DNA of 11,874 bases from Natronohydrobacter sp. Its GTDB lineage: Bacteria > Pseudomonadota > Alphaproteobacteria > Rhodobacterales > Rhodobacteraceae. The translations under genes were made by a program, and so were the position numbers. The stretch spans positions 1 through 11,874 of the forward strand of contig SKGU01000082.1 in assembly GCA_007117255.1 (NCBI GenBank), written 5' to 3'. Positions 1 through 7,601 of this stretch are shown here, one piece after another; the first letter of the stretch is position 1, and each line of letters begins with the position of its first letter. The notes under the pieces were generated by a model that saw nothing but the letters and a program-made list of their open reading frames with translations, was not told where the DNA came from and searched no databases.

Positions 1-2450
1 AGTTCGATTTGCGCGGGCCTGAGGGACAGTGCCTCGGCCATCCGCTCGGCAACAATTCGCACAGCTGATTCAGGCGGATGTCCGATCTGGCCCTCGGATT
101 CGAAGAGCACATGCACATACTCGTCCAGAACCGATTGCAGGTCGTGTTCGGATGCATATCGCAGAACGGCTCGCCAGTAGACATCGCCGTCCGCGCGAAG
201 GAGTGCCTGGCTTTCCGGCTGATTGAATAGCGTCCGGAAGGCCATTCCCACATGCGCTGCTGCTGTCAGGAGCGCCGGATCGTCCAGCGGAAGGCCGGGC
301 GCGATGCGGGATAGGGCACGCAGTGCGCATGTCGCCGGGCTGCCCAGTGCGACGTCCACGAGATGACCCAGCAACTGCTCGACATCGGTTCTGCCGAGCG
401 CGCGGCTCGCCATGTGGTCGAGTTCGGCAAGATGGTCGGGCCACGCTTCCTCTTCGCCCTCGGCGCGCAGATCGGTGCCTCGGAGCCATGCCGGAAAGGC
501 CGGGCTGTCCATGTCGAGCGCAGCAGCGCTGCTCCAGTCCCAGCCTCCTTCTCCTGCCTCACTGCTGTTGTCCGCGAGGGCTTGCGCAAGGGGACGAAGC
601 CTCGACGCGACCGAGCTCCGCAGTGCTTGAAGATCTGCAAACGGGCCTTGTTCGCGCAGCAGGGTAAGGGGGTCGGCAAGGACCGCCAGCCGAGGCGAAG
701 GGGTTACCAGTTGGAGCGCGCGCAGGCCGGCCAGACGTCCTTGTGTACGCCGAAACTGCAGCGGGCGGGTTGTCGGCAACTCGGAATAGGCATGGCCCTT
801 TCCCATGCCAATCTGCCGCTCTGCCTCGTAGGACAGGAACCCCGCAATCGCGTCAGGCACCATGGTCCATTCCGAGAAGATGAGCATTTTGCTGACCGGC
901 TGACGCGCGCCGAAATACGGCAAAGAGGGCGCGATCCAGAGGCGCCGAGCCATATCGTCGGCGAAGGAGAGATCAGCAAGCTTGCGCATACGGCCGTTGG
1001 CCGGCGCGAGGGGGGAATAGTTTTCGATTGCCTGTGGGTCGATCTGAAGGCGGATCGCGGCTTTCATGGCAGCCCGCAATTCGGGCGACGGCGCCTGTGC
1101 CTGCTCCTTCAGAAGGTCAGCCAGCTTGTAGCCGCGCATCATGTTCAGAAGCCACGGTGACGACTTCCAGTACTCCACGGTACCTGGGGCCCCCGCTGCG
1201 GTGGCAACCGCGGCGATGGTGCGCGCCTCGATCAGGTCGTCCTTGCACAGATCCGCCTCGTGATGAAGTTCGCGGATCATTGCGTCACGATCGGCAGTTT
1301 CGGCGACCCTTTCGGTTCGAGCGATCACGCGGCGCAGCTGTTCCTCCAGACCTAGGCGGATCGTCCGCGCCGTGTCGAACCCGGCGGGCAATGCCTGCAT
1401 CGCGCTCCGAAACCGACGCATTTCGGCGGCGATCTCGTCCCGTCTCAGAGCGCCGTCCTCGGCGCCGAAGAGAAACTGCAGCACATCGAGGAAATCGCGA
1501 TGGTGGTCCCCGTCTTCCGGCGCATCGCCTGCCAGGGTCAGCATGCGATACGGTGTCGCCGACAGCAGCAACGTCTTGGCGGAGTTGCCGACCGCGTCGG
1601 TGTGGGTAAACAGCTGGCGCGCAAGATCGGCGGCCTCGCCGTCGCCGTGAAGCAGGTCGTGGAATCGCTGGAACTCGTCCAGGATGATCAGGTTCGGCTC
1701 AAGCGACTGCACCGAAGCCTGTGCCAGCATCCCGCGCAGTTCTCCGATCAATCCCGTGCAGGCATGGCGCAAGTCGCTGTCGACGTCCTGATGGCGCGCG
1801 ACCTCTGCGGAGAGACTGTCGATTCGGCCGATCAGACTGGGTGTCCTGCCAACAGCCTCCTGAAACCTCGTGGCAATTTCAGGGTCGAACGGGAGATCGG
1901 CGATGCGTTCGCATTCTTGCTTCCAGCCACCTTCACCAGCCCCCCCTTGAAAGACACGGCTGGCATCCTCGGGAGCGGCCAGCCTGTCCCGGAGGAGTCG
2001 CAGGATCAGCGCGCGCTCGCGCGCCCAACCGCCAGAGGACTTGAGCTCGAAGGTGGTACCTGGGGTCAGGCTGATGAAGTTCACCTTGTTGTGCCGGAGG
2101 CTGTTCGCGCCTCCGAGCACCAACGGCAGGAGGGTCAGTCGCGTGGGCAGGACCTGTGCCTCGCGCTCCATCACATTCAGCCGAGCGAGATTCTGCGAAG
2201 CGATGGCGCCGTTTGAGCAGACATAGATGATGTCGATCCGCGGAACCCGGTCCCAGAGGGCCTCGATCGTTCGAGCGATCACACCGCGAGCGACCATAGT
2301 CTTGCCTAGCCCCACCTCGTCGGCCACGAGGAACTGGCGTGTTGCGTCCGAATCGGTATGCAGCCGACGGAAGACGTGATCGACCGTTGCGCGCTGGAAG
2401 GCCTTCAGCGGGGCCAATGCAGTAGTGGGGTCGAACCTTGTTTCAGCCAC
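1..2450 (-). CDS. SF2/SNF2-like DEAD/DEAH-box helicase, C-terminus cut by window edge
   Basis: The frame stays open from a GTG at 2450 to the left edge, giving 816 codons; the C-terminus is missing. Superfamily II motifs are clear: a motif I DEVGLGKT at residues 44-51, a motif Ia-like stretch at 76-92 (YVCSNGAIASQNLARLN), motif II LDEFQRF at 257-263, motif III SATPY at 297-301, ARTER at 377-381, and a motif IV-like KMLIFSEWTMVP at 521-532 that opens the second RecA domain. Motifs V and VI should lie beyond the edge. About 165 residues separate motif Ia from II and about 220 separate III from IV, so it carries large inserts compared with a minimal SNF2 core. The GTG overlaps the stop of the PLD gene by 8 bases and has AAGGA 8 bases upstream, which supports this start and translational coupling. 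Likely role: ATP-driven DNA translocation or remodelling in a defence complex with the PLD and DUF6361 proteins. The helicase class is seen directly; the role is inferred. Confidence 0.9.
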   Translation of the reverse strand, partial: MAETRFDPTTALAPLKAFQRATVDHVFRRLHTDSDATRQFLVADEVGLGKTMVARGVIARTIEALWDRVPRIDIIYVCSNGAIASQNLARLNVMEREAQVLPTRLTLLPLVLGGANSLRHNKVNFISLTPGTTFELKSSGGWARERALILRLLRDRLAAPEDASRVFQGGAGEGGWKQECERIADLPFDPEIATRFQEAVGRTPSLIGRIDSLSAEVARHQDVDSDLRHACTGLIGELRGMLAQASVQSLEPNLIILDEFQRFHDLLHGDGEAADLARQLFTHTDAVGNSAKTLLLSATPYRMLTLAGDAPEDGDHHRDFLDVLQFLFGAEDGALRRDEIAAEMRRFRSAMQALPAGFDTARTIRLGLEEQLRRVIARTERVAETADRDAMIRELHHEADLCKDDLIEARTIAAVATAAGAPGTVEYWKSSPWLLNMMRGYKLADLLKEQAQAPSPELRAAMKAAIRLQIDPQAIENYSPLAPANGRMRKLADLSFADDMARRLWIAPSLPYFGARQPVSKMLIFSEWTMVPDAIAGFLSYEAERQIGMGKGHAYSELPTTRPLQFRRTQGRLAGLRALQLVTPSPRLAVLADPLTLLREQGPFADLQALRSSVASRLRPLAQALADNSSEAGEGGWDWSSAAALDMDSPAFPAWLRGTDLRAEGEEEAWPDHLAELDHMASRALGRTDVEQLLGHLVDVALGSPATCALRALSRIAPGLPLDDPALLTAAAHVGMAFRTLFNQPESQALLRADGDVYWRAVLRYASEHDLQSVLDEYVHVLFESEGQIGHPPESAVRIVAERMAEALSLRPAQIE

Positions 2451-4302
2451 GGCGCGATTCCTTCGGCAGGAGCTCGCGGAATACTTCCCACATTGCGCTG
2501 AAGCGCGGAGGGATCACCGGCTCGCCATCGGCCCCGCGGGCATCCCCGAGCCTCGCCATAAGGCGCTCTATGTCGTTCAGCCGTCGACCATCCCCCGAGA
2601 GCGATCTGACCATTTCCTCGAGGATAGGCGCATCGTCTGCGAAGCCTGCGAAACCCAGAAAACCACTCTTTCCACCACCGTTCAGGATCAGATCCCCTGC
2701 AGCCTGGGCATCGCCGAGAAGCAGCCTGATGTAGCGCAGGAATGCCTCGCGGTTCTCGATTATCGTGCGCAGGATTTCGGCGGTGCGCGCCTCGGGCAGA
2801 TCCTTCAGGGTGGCGCCCAGCGAGAAGACCATGTCGGTCCCGCTGTCAGCGTCGGTGAGACGCAGCCCCAACCACCTTGTGACATCGGCGAGTGCGAAAT
2901 GCCCCAGCGCGACACCTTCGCGGCCAAGGGGCTCGGAGAGAATCACCGCATGGTTCGAGCCCAGCGTCAGCGGCCAGATTTCGATGCGCTGTGTTGCGGG
3001 GAGGGCGACTTTCGGGCGCGCAGTCAAGGTCAGGCCGATCCTGCCATCCTCGGTCAGGCTGCAGCGCAGCGTCAGATCGGTGGCTGCCAGCTTCCTACGT
3101 GTGAGCTCTAGCTGCGCCTCCGCCAGCTGTGCGGGATCGGGTTCTGGTAGCGTGTCAGGGGGCGTCCAGGTGCGCAGGAAGCGCCCCAGTCGTTCTTGCG
3201 CCACGTGGTCGGGCACTTGACCCATCCGGCTGGAGGGGCCCGAGAGGGTTGCAAACACCTCGACGTTGCTGCCGTTCAGAAGTGCTGCGACGGTCGCATT
3301 GCCTGAGCCGACGGTCAGCTCAGTCGTCGACTGCGGGCGGGCATAACGCTCGGTAACGAAGGCCTTTGCGTGAAGGCCCAGCGCTGCAGAAGCCGCGCCC
3401 TCCGTGTCGTCTCCGTCCTCGGTTTCGGCCAGATCGTCGAGGACCAGCACATTTCCGAAGCGGGCCAGCACCTCCGGCGGCATCTGCGACAGTTCCTCGC
3501 CCCGACTGACCAGCCAGCACTCATCGCTTGGCAGCCCCTTCGTCAGCTGGATCAGCGCGTCCGGTGACAGGAAGGGCGAGATGATGCCCAGCGCATTGCC
3601 CACCCTCGGCTGGAAGGAGGGCTGCCCGAGGCCATTCACGGCAAAGCGCAGGCGCCGCGCTCCCTTCGGCAGCGTTGTCCAGACAGTGCGATCAAGATCG
3701 CGGGCCAGCCCATCGGCGATCCTTCGATTGCGTGCGGGCGTTGGGCGGCCCCTAGCCATACCGGGCAGTGCGCGCAGTAGGGTCGAAAGGGGAGCGTTGC
3801 CGACCTGTGTCTCTGCCGACAACTCGCCGTCCAGCGTCAATGAGAGGTCCCAGCTGCGATCCGTTGTCAGGTTGCGCGAGAGGATGGCAAGCCTGAGAAG
3901 TACAGGTCCGCTTCCGGACAGGGGCACGAAGCGCAGGACCCACATCTTGGAATGAAACGCGCCACCTCGCGGCGCGAGCACTTCCGTCACTGTTTCCTCG
4001 AGCAGCGCGGTCAGCCGGTTCGCTGCACGAGGCTGCGCGGAGATACGACCGGCCTCGCAGAAAATAGCCAGTCGTTCAGACAACCTTTCGAGACCGTCGA
4101 GCAGAGCAAGTGGCGTGTCCAGCACCTGCGCTCGGTTCTCGGCAGCTTGAAACGCCATGGTTGCCGGGATGACCAGAGCGGTCTCGAAGTCCAGCGAATA
4201 CGTCGTGGCAAGCGCCTGATCGACTTCGTACCCTTTCGGAGCCCGCAATATTTCGCCGTAAAGCGTCCGGTTCTCCGGGTCGAGCGCGCTGTCAGACGGC
4301 AT
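2443..4302 (-). CDS. Phospholipase D-like protein with two divergent HKD motifs
   Basis: This 619-residue protein shows the two-lobed PLD layout. The first lobe has FHSKMWVLRF at 116-125 followed by LSRNLTTDRSWD at 141-152, the HxK then (S/G)xN pattern. The second has LHAKAFV at 310-316 followed by GSGNAT at 332-337. Both histidines (H117, H311) and lysines (K119, K313) are present, but the aspartate expected five residues after each lysine is R124 in the first motif and E318 in the second. PLD-fold proteins in defence loci are usually nucleases, so DNA cleavage is the likely job, but the altered motifs leave catalysis open. No signal peptide or membrane segment is visible, so it should be cytoplasmic. 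The ATG overlaps the DUF6361 stop by 11 bases and has AGGA 8 bases upstream; its own stop overlaps the helicase start by 8 bases. The fold call is firm; substrate and activity are inferred. Confidence 0.83.
   Translation of the reverse strand: MPSDSALDPENRTLYGEILRAPKGYEVDQALATTYSLDFETALVIPATMAFQAAENRAQVLDTPLALLDGLERLSERLAIFCEAGRISAQPRAANRLTALLEETVTEVLAPRGGAFHSKMWVLRFVPLSGSGPVLLRLAILSRNLTTDRSWDLSLTLDGELSAETQVGNAPLSTLLRALPGMARGRPTPARNRRIADGLARDLDRTVWTTLPKGARRLRFAVNGLGQPSFQPRVGNALGIISPFLSPDALIQLTKGLPSDECWLVSRGEELSQMPPEVLARFGNVLVLDDLAETEDGDDTEGAASAALGLHAKAFVTERYARPQSTTELTVGSGNATVAALLNGSNVEVFATLSGPSSRMGQVPDHVAQERLGRFLRTWTPPDTLPEPDPAQLAEAQLELTRRKLAATDLTLRCSLTEDGRIGLTLTARPKVALPATQRIEIWPLTLGSNHAVILSEPLGREGVALGHFALADVTRWLGLRLTDADSGTDMVFSLGATLKDLPEARTAEILRTIIENREAFLRYIRLLLGDAQAAGDLILNGGGKSGFLGFAGFADDAPILEEMVRSLSGDGRRLNDIERLMARLGDARGADGEPVIPPRFSAMWEVFRELLPKESRRG
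2459..2463 (-). promoter_or_regulatory. Ribosome binding site (AAGGA) for the helicase GTG start
   Basis: AAGGA on the minus strand lies inside the last codons of the PLD gene, 8 bases before the GTG at 2450. It decides a non-ATG start, and its position within the upstream gene suggests the helicase is translated by coupling. Confidence 0.6.
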
Positions 4303-5431
4303 CGGCCAGGTCCTGCAGGTGGCGTTGAACGACGGTCCAGCGATAGTTCAGAATCCCCGCGCCCGATGAGCCGCCCCAACGGGCAAGGGCTGCATCGTTG
4401 GTCAGCCGTGCCTTCGGGCCCTTGAGTCCAGTTTCCCGTCGCAGGATCAGGCCGCGCGCAACCGGGTCATCGCCAAGGGCAGTACCGTGCTGCACCAGCG
4501 CTGCCCATTCGGTCACGAAGGCGATGGTCCGCGGCGCAACACGGTGGATCGCCTGCGAAGTAAGGAACCAGAGGGAGGCGAGGTTCCAGCCCGCAGCAAG
4601 CCTTTCTGGGGCTTCGGACTGCCAGGTACTGAGCCTTTTGCGATACTCGGCAGCCTTTTCGTGCCAAGGGCTGCTGTCCGATGCCTGCATTGTCGCTGCA
4701 CGCTCGGCAAGCATCAGGTTATAAAGGAGAGCGGCCCCATTCATGATCCGGGCGAAACGCTCGGCCTGATCCACGATCGCGACATTGCGTGGGCTCCATG
4801 TCTCCCGCATCGGATGCAGCCAGATCGCTGGAGACTGCGCCCTGTCACCGGATTGAGCCAGTTCGTTGAACAGGCTCTCTCGCGCCGACACAGCCAGACG
4901 GTCGCGTAGAAAGCCGCCCTCCTCGGGCGTCAGGCGAAATGTTGCCTTGTCGAGGAGGTCGTCTGGGGCTGCAGGCAGGCTGGGAGCCCACATTCCCGGC
5001 ACATCTCCGGCAGAGAGGAATTCGGCCCGACCACCCGGTGAAATCCGGATCCCCAGCGCGAGCAGCCCCGCCCAGTAGACATCACTGGGCAGCCGTTTCA
5101 GGCTGTCGCGCGCTTCACTGCCGATCACGTTCTCTGTTTCCCCGCCACGAAGGAGCGCTGTGATCAGTTGGATTTCCAGTTTTCTGGCCTGGTCAGCATG
5201 GCCACCGACACGTGCCGCGTGGCGATAGAGCCAGGGAACGAACATCATGTACCGAAGCCGCGTTTGAATCGTGCTGGTGCCCGGGAACAGCAGGTCGGAG
5301 ATGGCGTCACGCACCGAACCGAGCCCCAGTTCGTCGCGTGCCTCACTTTCGCTGAAAAGGTCCATGATGCGCCGGGTCCGGTCGCGATCCGCCTGATCGA
5401 AATCAATCCATGAAAGTTTAGACATCATCAC
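4292..5431 (-). CDS. DUF6361 family protein, function unknown
   Basis: This 379-residue protein matches my recollection of the DUF6361 family, through an N-terminal LSWIDFD close to the start, the stretch LLFPGTSTIQTRLRYMMFVP at 47-66, LKRLPSDVYWAGL at 111-123, and a C-terminal RWGGSSGAGILNYRW. No Walker, nuclease or DNA-binding motif can be recognised, and no signal peptide or clear transmembrane helix is seen. The gene opens with three ATG codons in a row at 5431, 5428 and 5425. Homologues typically begin just before LSWIDF, so the third ATG (377 residues) is at least as likely. None has a recognisable Shine-Dalgarno sequence, unlike the other genes here. It overlaps the PLD gene by 11 bases and is first in the PLD/helicase block, so it probably works with them, perhaps as a structural or sensing subunit; that role is a guess. 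Family call from motif memory, without a search. Confidence 0.75.
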   Translation of the reverse strand: MMMSKLSWIDFDQADRDRTRRIMDLFSESEARDELGLGSVRDAISDLLFPGTSTIQTRLRYMMFVPWLYRHAARVGGHADQARKLEIQLITALLRGGETENVIGSEARDSLKRLPSDVYWAGLLALGIRISPGGRAEFLSAGDVPGMWAPSLPAAPDDLLDKATFRLTPEEGGFLRDRLAVSARESLFNELAQSGDRAQSPAIWLHPMRETWSPRNVAIVDQAERFARIMNGAALLYNLMLAERAATMQASDSSPWHEKAAEYRKRLSTWQSEAPERLAAGWNLASLWFLTSQAIHRVAPRTIAFVTEWAALVQHGTALGDDPVARGLILRRETGLKGPKARLTNDAALARWGGSSGAGILNYRWTVVQRHLQDLADAV

Positions 5432-5522
5432 ACAGCATTTATGTGGAAAAGCCGAAGAGCATGGGGATAGTTGTTCCGATTGCGTTGCGCTGGCTGTGCA
5501 GGGTTTTTGAAAAGTCGTATCC
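5432..5522 (-). other. 91-base intergenic gap between the AIPR and DUF6361 genes
   Basis: This is the only gap between genes in the window; all other junctions overlap. Read on the minus strand it is moderately AT-rich, notably near both ends (CTTTTCAAAAA at the AIPR end, CTTTTCCACATAAATG close to the DUF6361 start). A CACATAAATGCTGTG stretch just before the start codons has short inverted arms (CACA/TGTG), which could be an operator but is too short to insist on. I find no well-spaced sigma-70 -35/-10 pair, no strong hairpin followed by a T run, and no Shine-Dalgarno sequence. An internal promoter here is plausible from layout but unproven. Confidence 0.35.
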
Positions 5523-7601
5523 TCAATTCGCGCTCCCCCCGTCGAATCCTTGATCCTTCAGCTTTACAAGAAGATTCAATGCATGCTTTGCCTGAAATGG
5601 CTCGGGCGTGAGCCTTGGCATGGACGAACATACCTGAAGGATTTGCATGTCCTTGGGTGTCAGTTTCCGTTCTGAGCGGCCCCAGATCATTACCCTTCGC
5701 CAGAATTCTGAACCAAGTTGCACGACTTCAGTTTGTGCTTCAATTCCATCGGTCAACAGCTTTTTTGCACGTGAATCGCGGGCTGCAGTTCGCATTGTTT
5801 CAGGCAAGATAAGGCAACTGGAGAAGTCATCGTCATATTTCAGGTTACGTCCCTTGAGGTTGTTCCAGCATGCTTGCTGTTTGGCCCATTCTGACATGTT
5901 GCGAACGCCGGCAGGGGGTTGGGTTATCACGTCATGCGCTTCGGCTGCGGCAATTAGCATGGCACGTTGCAGAGCCTCTGAAACTGCTTGACGTCTCCAG
6001 ATCGCATCGATGTCGAGGGTCTGTTTTGCACCATTTCCGTCATTGAATATTTTTGCCATGGCGTAGGTGACAATGTTGGCACGGTAGCCGCCTTCGTACC
6101 ATGGCTGTTTCGGAACCTCGGCCTCAAGCTTGCGAAAGATGATCGCCTTGGCGATTAAACGGCGATACCAGAGTTCATCATACTTCGTGTCACTCTTCGA
6201 CCACGCTTCACCTATTTCCTTTGCGAATGCAGCAAAGTTCTTCTGTGCGCCACGTGACACCATGTGAGGCTGTCCAGCGGCCGAGTATTCGAACTTGGCG
6301 AGATCCGTCTTGTTGAAGAGCTGTGCCTTTGGATATTCGAGGTCAAACTTCTTTTGCTGGGCCGGCGTCAGGCGACTGCGCGCATTGATGAACTGCCCGC
6401 GGGACCTTTCGTAAAACCATTTGCTGTCATGGCGTTCACCTTCTCTTGCTGTGAATATCACGTCGCGCGAGAATTGCTCGATCCGGATATGGAACGGGTG
6501 GTTCGAAAAGAAATCGGCCGCATTCACCTTGTTCTGAGTGTTGGCGAACTCCGAGATCTTTGGCACGATATCCTCTGATCTTTCTGGAGGTACTACGGTC
6601 AGTTTCATCTGTACGAATACCTGTTGGAGCTGCTCCTTTGCAGCCTTTAGTGCTGTATGGATCGAACCAGTGGTTTGTGCGCCGTTCACGATCTGCAGAT
6701 TACTGATCGAGGCGATTGCGAGGCCGTCATCTGTCCGGACACAATTCACCTCATCGGCGGTAGCCGAAAGACCATTATTATATGGGAAGAAAAGTTCTGG
6801 CTCGTCTTTGATAGTTTTCTGAATACCCTTGTTTGTTTTTGCACGTGCTTGCAGAAAGGAGCGGACATTTGCTTCGAGTAGCCGCGCGCCCCAACGGTCA
6901 TAGATCGCCGCCAGTTGCGGTCCGGGAACGATCATGAGGTAGCTTTCCAGAGCTGAATCTGTCTGAGACGCTTTAAGTGCAGGGAGCGGAGCGCCGAAAT
7001 CGTTTGCAAAATCGATGACCATGTCCTCGCGCGCCTGACCAGACCGGTCAAACCGCTCGAAGCGGGAGAGGTCCCAAACGGACCAAGTGATCGGTACATC
7101 GCCCAGTTCTGCAAGCTTAACCGCATCATCGCGCCCGATATAATGGCGGTTGGAAGCGAGGATGAGCTTGACCTTTGTGACTTGTGGCCATGTGGAAATA
7201 ATCAGGTCAGAAAGCTGAAATGCAGGGCTGACTTCATTCAGTGCATCGCGGAATTCTTCAGTTCGGGCCTTTTTAAGAAATCGGATCAATGGGTTGAGAA
7301 TTGGTGGGACATCGCCCTTTCCGAAGGTAAGGACCTCATCACTGTCGGTGAAGTCACAAACGATCAGCGCTAAAACTCCTTCGCAATTTCTCGGATCACC
7401 GGCATATCCATCTATGCGGACCTTCCGGCCGCCTTCGCCATCTGCATAGTGCTTGAAGTCGGCTTCTTCGATCTCACCGGATTCAGTGAGTCTTTCCGTC
7501 ATGCGAAGGAAAAACGCTTCAAGGGTCCAGATACCACTTGCATCTGCTTCTCGCCGGATATCGGCCATCAGGCTCTGATAGTATTCATCGAGCTCGCTCA
7601 T
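5523..7601 (-). CDS. AIPR (abortive infection phage resistance) family protein
   Basis: The 692-residue product carries the conserved AIPR core: NVRSFLQ at 245-251, FFPYNNGLSATADEV at 271-285, IVNGAQTTGSIHTA at 304-317 and EFANTQNKVNAADFFSNHPF at 351-370. An N-terminal part (62-87) has the acidic IDGY...LALIVCDF pattern common in these proteins. The family takes its name from plasmid-borne abortive infection in lactococci and recurs beside restriction-like genes; its biochemical activity is not established to my knowledge. Length and domain order fit a full-size member with no frameshift. The ATG shares an ATGA with the stop of the PD-(D/E)XK gene and has AGGGA 6 bases upstream, so translation is coupled. 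GC is clearly lower than in its neighbours (for example 21 of 60 bases at 6781-6840 against 44 of 60 at 1981-2040), hinting at a different history for this part of the cluster. Confidence 0.88.
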   Translation of the reverse strand: MSELDEYYQSLMADIRREADASGIWTLEAFFLRMTERLTESGEIEEADFKHYADGEGGRKVRIDGYAGDPRNCEGVLALIVCDFTDSDEVLTFGKGDVPPILNPLIRFLKKARTEEFRDALNEVSPAFQLSDLIISTWPQVTKVKLILASNRHYIGRDDAVKLAELGDVPITWSVWDLSRFERFDRSGQAREDMVIDFANDFGAPLPALKASQTDSALESYLMIVPGPQLAAIYDRWGARLLEANVRSFLQARAKTNKGIQKTIKDEPELFFPYNNGLSATADEVNCVRTDDGLAIASISNLQIVNGAQTTGSIHTALKAAKEQLQQVFVQMKLTVVPPERSEDIVPKISEFANTQNKVNAADFFSNHPFHIRIEQFSRDVIFTAREGERHDSKWFYERSRGQFINARSRLTPAQQKKFDLEYPKAQLFNKTDLAKFEYSAAGQPHMVSRGAQKNFAAFAKEIGEAWSKSDTKYDELWYRRLIAKAIIFRKLEAEVPKQPWYEGGYRANIVTYAMAKIFNDGNGAKQTLDIDAIWRRQAVSEALQRAMLIAAAEAHDVITQPPAGVRNMSEWAKQQACWNNLKGRNLKYDDDFSSCLILPETMRTAARDSRAKKLLTDGIEAQTEVVQLGSEFWRRVMIWGRSERKLTPKDMQILQVCSSMPRLTPEPFQAKHALNLLVKLKDQGFDGGSAN

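Noticed and set aside
70..979. Several minus-strand open frames (70-489, 266-679, 704-979) inside the helicase gene
   Set aside because: They are in other frames of the same strand as the continuous 816-codon helicase reading and encode Arg/Ser/Pro-rich sequences typical of frame shadows.
363..1160. Long plus-strand open frame (265 codons) opposite the helicase gene
   Set aside because: It is antisense to the clear helicase reading, is rich in Arg/Gly/Gln low-complexity residues, has no recognisable motif, and such shadows are common in GC-rich coding DNA.
1500..2216. Plus-strand open frame of 238 codons within the helicase region
   Set aside because: The opposite strand carries helicase motifs II and III over the same bases; the plus-strand product resembles no family.
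2425..3111. Plus-strand open frame of 228 codons opposite the PLD gene
   Set aside because: It is an antisense shadow across the PLD/helicase junction with no domain and no convincing ribosome binding site.
5480..5522. Possible terminator after the AIPR gene (T- and A-rich run)
   Set aside because: CTTTTCAAAAA is a tiny A/T palindrome with no GC-rich stem in front of a T run, so it does not support a rho-independent terminator.
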